Assembly (NCBI GenBank): GCA_036186865.1
Contig: AP025075.1
Coordinates: 13,265,219 to 13,329,218, forward strand
DNA length: 64,000 bases
Source: Eustoma russellianum
Lineage: Eukaryota; Streptophyta; Magnoliopsida; Gentianales; Gentianaceae
Reading direction: 5' to 3'
Shown in pieces: positions 59,467 to 64,000 of this stretch (position 1 is its first letter; every line of letters begins with the position of its first letter). The notes under the pieces are model-generated. The model saw only the letters and a list, made by a program, of their open reading frames with translations, ran no database searches and was not told the origin of the DNA. A program made the position numbers and the translations under genes.

Positions 59467-60373
59467 AGTTCATACTGAGAATTGTTCTAGACTGCTATTG
59501 TTATGTCCCGCATCCTCCGTAGAATGATTAAAGGATAAAAGGGAAACTAAATGAGATTGATGACGGTTAATGGTAATGAATTAAGAATTAAATATTAGAT
59601 TAATTGGTATTTATTGAGGGGTTAAATACTAGAATTAATTAGTATTTAATTTATAATTAAATATTAGAATTTAATTATTGAGGAAAAGGATTTAAGTAAA
59701 AAACAATTTAGAAATACCAGTTTCACCCCTACCCATAATAAAATCTGACAAAGCGTCAGTTTCTTCATTTCATCAGAAACTGTCGACGACTCTTTTCCCT
59801 CAGCCCTAGTCGACTCTCCCAAGGCGTAGAAGAGGAAAGACAGCCTCCAGGAATCGATCCAACCTTCCATCGTTTGTCAATCCGGTTGTTAGTAATCAAA
59901 GGCAAGTAATCATCTTATAAGTTCCTACGATTTGTGAAAAAGAAAAGGCCCTATTTTTGTATCAAAATTGGATCACCATGCAATATTATGCCCTTGTTTA
60001 TCCTTTGTGAATTCTGTGCAATTTCTGTGTTTTAGTTTCGTTGTTTTGGCCATTGTATATTGTAAATCTAATTTGATGTTGGTAAATATGTGGATTCCTG
60101 CAAATCCCCACCCTTGAATCCCCCTTTGCTGTGATTGAACTGCTATGAGAGTGGTTGAGGGTGAAAAGTAGGATCTTTGGATTCGTGGGTTGAAATCTCT
60201 GAGTTCTAGGCTTGAATCTTTGTTTGGGATGTGTGTAGCGTTCAATCTGTAGTTTAAGCATGAGATTATAGCAGGGATTAGGCCTGGATTGATTGGGATG
60301 AAGTTTGGGATCATTTGGAGTTATGGTTCTGCAGTTTCTGCAGAAATCGCATAATTTCTTTTCTGGATTCGTA

Positions 60374-60590
60374 AACATCGATCGATCGATGTGAGGGGAT
60401 GAAGTACTTCGATCGATCGATGTAGGGTATGATGTGGGACAGAAAGTATTCTGATGGACATCGATCGATCGATGTAAGGGTATGAAGTACTTCGATCGAT
60501 CGATGTAGGGTATGATGTTAGACAGTAAGTATTCTGATGGACATCTATCGATCGATGTGAGGGTATGAAGTGACATTGATCGGTCGATGT
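60374..60590 (+). repeat. palindrome cluster in the third LTR
   Basis: Motifs alternate between CATCGATCGATCGATG and CTTCGATCGATCGATG with spacers such as TAGGGTATGATG. Six motifs are visible. Confidence 0.9.
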
Positions 60591-61040
60591 AGGGGATGAT
60601 GTCAACCAGTTTTGTGGGAAAATAAAGGAAGAAAGAGGGAAGCTAGGGGATCCTTTGGGTGACCTTAGGGACTTCTTAGGACCTGATTGAGGTTAGTCTA
60701 AGTCTTGGGAACACGACTTAAGATGGTGAATCAACGGTGAAGACTTCGTAGGGTATTTGAATCGAACTTCAAAGTGAATGACCTAAGGGGTTAGGAATGA
60801 ACGTATGAGGCTCTACAGAATACAAAAAGAGGAATGTGAGGGTTCCTACATTATCCTTTGGGTTCTAGAATGAATGTTTAGGTGATGTTGACTTTTCGGA
60901 AAGAATACGCTCGAGTGTGTGAATGAGGTGAGTCTCGAATGATTGATTGACATTTGAATGTGATTGAATGATGAGAAGTTGTGCATTTTTGCATCATGGC
61001 ACTTGCATTTGCATTATGTTTTGATAAGAGCTGTGCATCG

Positions 61041-61242
61041 GCACAAGATATAAAGTTTGCGAAATGAGCTGTGATGCGTTACAGGGTATAAAGACAAGCT
61101 GTAACCATCACAGGGTATAAAGTGAGCTGTAATGTGTCATAGGGTATAAAGACAAGTTGTGGCACATTACAGGGTATAAAGTCAAGCTGTGGTGCGTCAC
61201 AAGGTATAAAGACAAGCTGTGGCCCATCATAGGGTATAAAGT
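61041..61242 (+). repeat. TATAAAG tandem repeat in the third LTR
   Basis: Seven TATAAAG-type copies about 30 bp apart are present with the same alternating spacers as in G2, showing the repeat predates the split of the subfamilies. Confidence 0.9.
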
Positions 61243-61605
61243 TATGTGACCGGACATTATGACATCCATTGCACTTTTTGAAAAGTGAAGCATAAGCATT
61301 TGGGGTTTGTGTAGTTTAGTGCATGCTTTGAACTGTCATGCATCACGAGAGTCGTTACGGTACAATTGAATTGAAATTGGATTGTTATTGAATTGTTGAA
61401 TGCTTATTAATTATTGTTCTTATTCTGTTATGCTATAAATCTATATTCTTGAAGTTATACAAGACATGTGCCCCATCAACCCCTTGATTTAAATATTACT
61501 CATGTCTTGCCATGCGTTGATCCCGTATGTCTTATAAACGGGTTACTTGCTAGCGTTTTTCGCTAAGGGTACTACCGTTGTTTTGCAGATGAGCTCAGTT
61601 ATGAC

Positions 61606-61653
61606 ATGATATTCATAGAGGACGACGACGAGTGGGCGGAATGGGATGTTTAG
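61606..61653 (+). CDS. micro-ORF, third LTR copy
   Basis: It encodes MIFIEDDDEWAEWDV after TTGTTTTGCAG. Relative to the G2 copy several changes are silent (ATT/ATA, GCT/GCG), and length and stop are kept. Confidence 0.4.
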   Translation: MIFIEDDDEWAEWDV

Positions 61654-61907
61654 TGTTCATATTGGGAATTGTTCTGAACTGTTTCATATTATTTCAGTTT
61701 CTCTCATTCATTTGAAGGCTTAGATGGCTGCGTCCATAAACTACTTTATTTACTTATGTTTTGGAAATACGGATTTGGATGATTTAGATTTTATTTTGCG
61801 CGTGTCTCCATGTTTATTCTCTTACGTCATTGATGATGTGTATTCGAGAGATGAGACGTCTTGTAGTCTTCTCAGTAAGCTACGACGGGTGCACCGGTTC
61901 GGATCCG

Positions 61908-62248
61908 ATAAGCACCATGATTAGTTAAATAACATATAACCCCCACATGGAATTCAAAAATAGCCATGTTAATATATTCCTGTGATAATTTGTTTGGCAT
62001 GTGTGCTTCAAAATTTATTTACCGAATATACACTCCAACTTGTCCGAGGGAAGTATAGAAACCTATCAATTACTACTACTATTCTAGATATAGGATCTTG
62101 CTTTGATGATTATGAAGCGACATGGATTTCTACTACGGAATAAGAAGAGAGAACAACAAAAACGTTAAGTGTCAAGATTCTATTTATGTTACGGTGCTAT
62201 GTAACCCTACAGTCTCTCTCTTTATCTCTTCTCTTTAGGTGGTTTTCT
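61908..62248. repeat. 340-bp host intron segment, right copy
   Basis: It is almost identical to 44160-44499 (a T insertion near 61953 and a few substitutions). On its left is the third LTR; on its right the host intron continues with AACCACAGAATTCC, which gives the empty-site context for C2. Confidence 0.95.
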
Positions 62249-62603
62249 AACCACAGAATTCCATGGCCCTGGCATTGCATCTTGATGAAGGAAACCCTAT
62301 GCCTAGCACCAAGATGAGAAAAGACTTTCAACCATAGACGAACCTCCCCAGCAACAAGGAAGAACAAAGAAATGATACAACATTATAACATTATTTAACA
62401 GACAACCAAACATTTGATCAAAACCCAAACATTGATGATCAATAAACGTCAAACTGACAACAGCTTCCTCGAGTAAGATGAACAAATTATAGGAATTATA
62501 ATAGTAAGTACCAATATTNNNNNNNNNNAGAAATACCCTTCTCCCAATAATTGATATCTTCTTTTCCAGGTTCACAATAGGCAACTTGCAACATAAAACT
62601 CAC
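62249..62603 (-). other. PA200: PA200 intron remainder with a 10-N gap
   Basis: No exon is recognised here. The gap at 62519-62528 probably hides an unknown length. The next PA200 segment after the exon at 62604-62685 would be expected in this stretch or in 44094-44159. Confidence 0.6.
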
Positions 62604-62685
62604 CTCAATCTGGTTATCCGTTAAGAGCTTTTCAACTGTTTCCCAGATCTCTTTTTCGTCCTTTTTTGGAAGGATAAAAGCGTGC
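62604..62685 (-). CDS. PA200: PA200 exon, 82 nt
   Basis: It starts after TCTGTGAAG at 62685 and ends before GTGAG at 62603. One base completes the Arg codon of the previous exon, then 27 codons read HAFILPKKDEKEIWETVEKL and LTDNQIE. This matches the family block before the conserved Val-Arg-Glu-His HEAT segment. Both splice sites and the phase are intact. Confidence 0.85.
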
Positions 62686-63048
62686 CTTCACAGATATAAA
62701 AAGAAGATATATGCAATTGAGAATAGTTGTCGACTCTAAACGGTACGCAATAACTTGGAAAAAGTCAACAGGATAAGTTGCTGTAGAAGAGAAAGGTAAC
62801 AATCCCCCGAGGAATGTACTAATAGAAATTTTCAGGACTGGAGCACTAATCATTTTCCTTAAAACTATTCACTTTTCCTATAATAAAGTCCTGAACAAAA
62901 ATATGACCTGAAATATCCTACCAAATGCCACTTGTTTGGGGAACTGAGATTTCTTATCATGGGTAGGACGCATAGACGTCCTATGATAATTTAAAAAAGA
63001 AAAAAAGTAAAGGGGGGAAAAGGACACTAAGGTGATGCCAAGGGATAC
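62686..63048 (-). other. PA200: PA200 intron
   Basis: This intron begins with GTATCC at 63048 and ends with AG at 62687-62686. It holds a 24-bp sequence (62722-62745, TTGTCGACTCTAAACGG core) also present at 43296-43319. Nothing else is recognised. Confidence 0.8.
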
Positions 63049-63272
63049 CTGTACATAAAAGTCCGCATAAAAGTTAATGTTGCAGATCTAGTTCGCCAAT
63101 TGGTATCACTGGCTGAATTAAGAATGAGTGATACGGCTGTCTGAAGATGTGGTTCATAGAACACTCTCCACTTTAGCAATTCAAAAGCTGCTTTGGCAAG
63201 TGTCGCCAGATCTTTGTTTAATGTTTCCTTCAAAGCATGAACAAACCAACTTAATGAACTGTTTGGCATCCA
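63049..63272 (-). CDS. PA200: PA200 exon, 224 nt
   Basis: It starts after TTTTGTCTAG with TGG at 63272 and ends CAG before GTATCC. It reads WMPNSSLSWFVHAL, LAKAAFELLKWRVFYEPHL and NWRTRSATLTFMRTFMYR, the last being a strongly conserved PA200 block. There are no stops. Upstream exons lie beyond the window. Confidence 0.85.
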
Positions 63273-63910
63273 CTAGACAAAAGTTACCAGTGGAGCAAAA
63301 GTTAACAAGATAAAACCCTTCTGGCCTTGTTTCCAGCAAGACTATGCTTTTAAACACCATTCATCCACTGTTGACGGGTCGCACATTCTTAATTACTAGA
63401 TTAACAGAACAATGCAGAAAAAAGATTCATATAGTCAACTCCACCAGTAAGAGCAACTCTTGATTGTACTGGGTTGCACCTTAGTTACTTATTAGCTGTT
63501 GTTCTCAACTCAGACAATGTAAATAAACATCCGGGAAGAATTACTGTTCAAGAAACAGAGAGAAAGTGTATACAAAATTAGCTTGAACAGTAGATCCAAA
63601 GGTACACCAAAACAGCAAAAACAACGATAACATAAGGAACATTATCCAATTCAAGCACAAGAAGCGAAACAGAAGATACAGAAACAAGAGGTGAGACTAG
63701 TTGGTTAATGACCCTAAGCACTATCAAACTAATTTATTTTTTTTATCTGAAAACATAGAAACTGATTTTCTTACTAGATCAAGCAAGATATTTTTGTCAC
63801 ATATGCATGTTTGTACTATAAGTTTTAGGGGTCAAATTATTGCAAGAAAGAGGAAACTCTGGTGAAGATGTAACACCCGTAGGAGCTAGCCAAACAACAG
63901 AAATGGAATC
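63273..63910 (-). other. upstream PA200 intron sequence
   Basis: AT-rich sequence upstream of the exon at 63049-63272 on the minus strand. No exon is recognised in it. Confidence 0.55.
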
Positions 63911-64000
63911 TGTAGCGCCCCGGCCCGATACTGTCATCGGAACCAGTACACCCGCCGTAGTCTACTATGAGAACTACGAAGCGTCAAAGCAGATCAAGCG
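63911..64000 (-). repeat. tip of a minus-strand gypsy LTR of the G2 family
   Basis: TGTAGCGCCCCGGCCCG is the exact reverse complement of the G2 LTR end, and the next bases match CTACGACGGGTG reversed. The LTR therefore reads leftwards and its 3' edge is at 63911. The rest is outside the window. Confidence 0.85.

Larger units (their letters stand above)
50121..59498 (+). mobile_element. Ty3/gypsy chromovirus G2 (Del/Tekay-like), nested in C2
   Basis: The element has a 5' LTR (50121-52479), tRNA-Met PBS, gag, protease, RT, RNase H with an intron, integrase, chromodomain, polypurine tract and a 3' LTR cut short at 59498. RT before integrase marks Ty3/gypsy. It sits inside the 3' LTR of C2. The LTRs differ at only a few percent of positions by eye, yet pol has about ten stops. 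The last roughly 250 bp of the 3' LTR are missing, so no target duplication can be checked. Confidence 0.94.
57389..59498 (+). repeat. 3' LTR of G2, truncated at its right end
   Basis: It matches the 5' LTR from TGTTATGCCCC to GAATTGTTCTAGACTGCTAT and then stops where another LTR starts with TG. It contains a palindrome cluster (58192-58426), TATAAAG repeats (58862-59063) and the micro-ORF. About 250 bp of the LTR are missing. Confidence 0.92.
59499..61907 (+). repeat. third gypsy LTR, joined to the 3' LTR of G2
   Basis: It starts TGTTATGTCCCGCATCC and runs through the same modules as the G2 LTRs but with many differences, so it belongs to another subfamily, closer to the LTR of G1. It ends at GGTTCGGATCCG, about 25 bp short of the family end, and is followed directly by host intron sequence. 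No internal element sequence accompanies it. Confidence 0.88.
43415..63272 (-). pseudogene. PA200: proteasome activator PA200 (Blm10/PSME4) 3' portion, interrupted
   Basis: Four minus-strand exons with matching splice phases encode C-terminal HEAT-repeat parts of PA200, which caps the 20S proteasome. They lie at 63049-63272, 62604-62685, 43808-44093 and 43415-43568. Between the second and third the intron has grown to about 18.5 kb through nested retrotransposons. The segment expected after NQIE, and the terminal exon with the conserved C-terminus, are not found; one may be in the 10-N gap at 62519. The exon at 43808-44093 carries a MITE with an in-frame stop. I therefore call the locus damaged, though an assembly error could explain part of it. 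Confidence 0.8.

Overview
This window is a transposon-rich stretch of a flowering-plant nuclear genome, probably a eudicot, from a draft scaffold with two 10-N gaps (48898-48907 and 62519-62528). The evidence is plant-type Ty3/gypsy chromovirus, Ty1/copia, L1-type LINE, SINE-like and MITE insertions, GT-AG exon structure, and exons recognisable by eye as proteasome activator PA200, fructokinase and an NRT1/PTR (NPF) transporter. There is no bacterial gene organisation, no CRISPR array and no rRNA. All family assignments come from reading motifs; no search was run.

Layout. (1) 1-3513: 3' end of a Del/Tekay-like chromovirus (G1: RNase H, integrase, chromodomain, LTR). (2) 3514 to about 42800: an old, decayed array of roughly 3-kb related units in direct order. 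It carries two partial fructokinase pseudogenes (about 25.7-26.6 kb and 40.3-41.3 kb, minus strand) and one NPF transporter fragment (28.4-28.8 kb, plus strand). The array is interrupted by a 100-bp SINE-like insertion (7222-7321), a 10.8-kb minus-strand copia element with very long LTRs (C1, 7971-18784, TSD TGACC) and a 5'-truncated LINE (33024-35098). (3) 43415-63272: four exons of the 3' part of a minus-strand PA200 gene. One exon holds a 188-bp MITE. One expected exon and the short terminal exon were not found. The intron between 44094 and 62603 is swollen by nested elements: a plus-strand copia (C2, from 44500) whose 3' LTR is cut by a second chromovirus (G2, 50121-59498), whose own 3' LTR abuts another LTR (59499-61907). 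A 340-bp piece of the host intron lies on both sides of this nest. (4) 63911-64000: the tip of a further LTR of the G2 family on the minus strand.

Most notable signals. G1 and G2 both carry a short GT-AG intron at the same place in RNase H; removing its 65 nt restores the reading frame in G2. Clusters of the palindrome CATCGATCGATCGATG sit in the LTRs of both the gypsy elements and the unrelated copia element C2. Three gypsy LTR copies keep a splice-acceptor-like site followed by a 15-codon acidic/tryptophan micro-ORF and a run of TATAAAG repeats. The duplication around the TE nest is what recombination between two differently occupied alleles, or a merged-haplotype assembly error, would produce.

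No gene in the window appears fully intact. The PA200 exons keep their frames and splice sites apart from the MITE; all transposon open frames carry stops or frameshifts.
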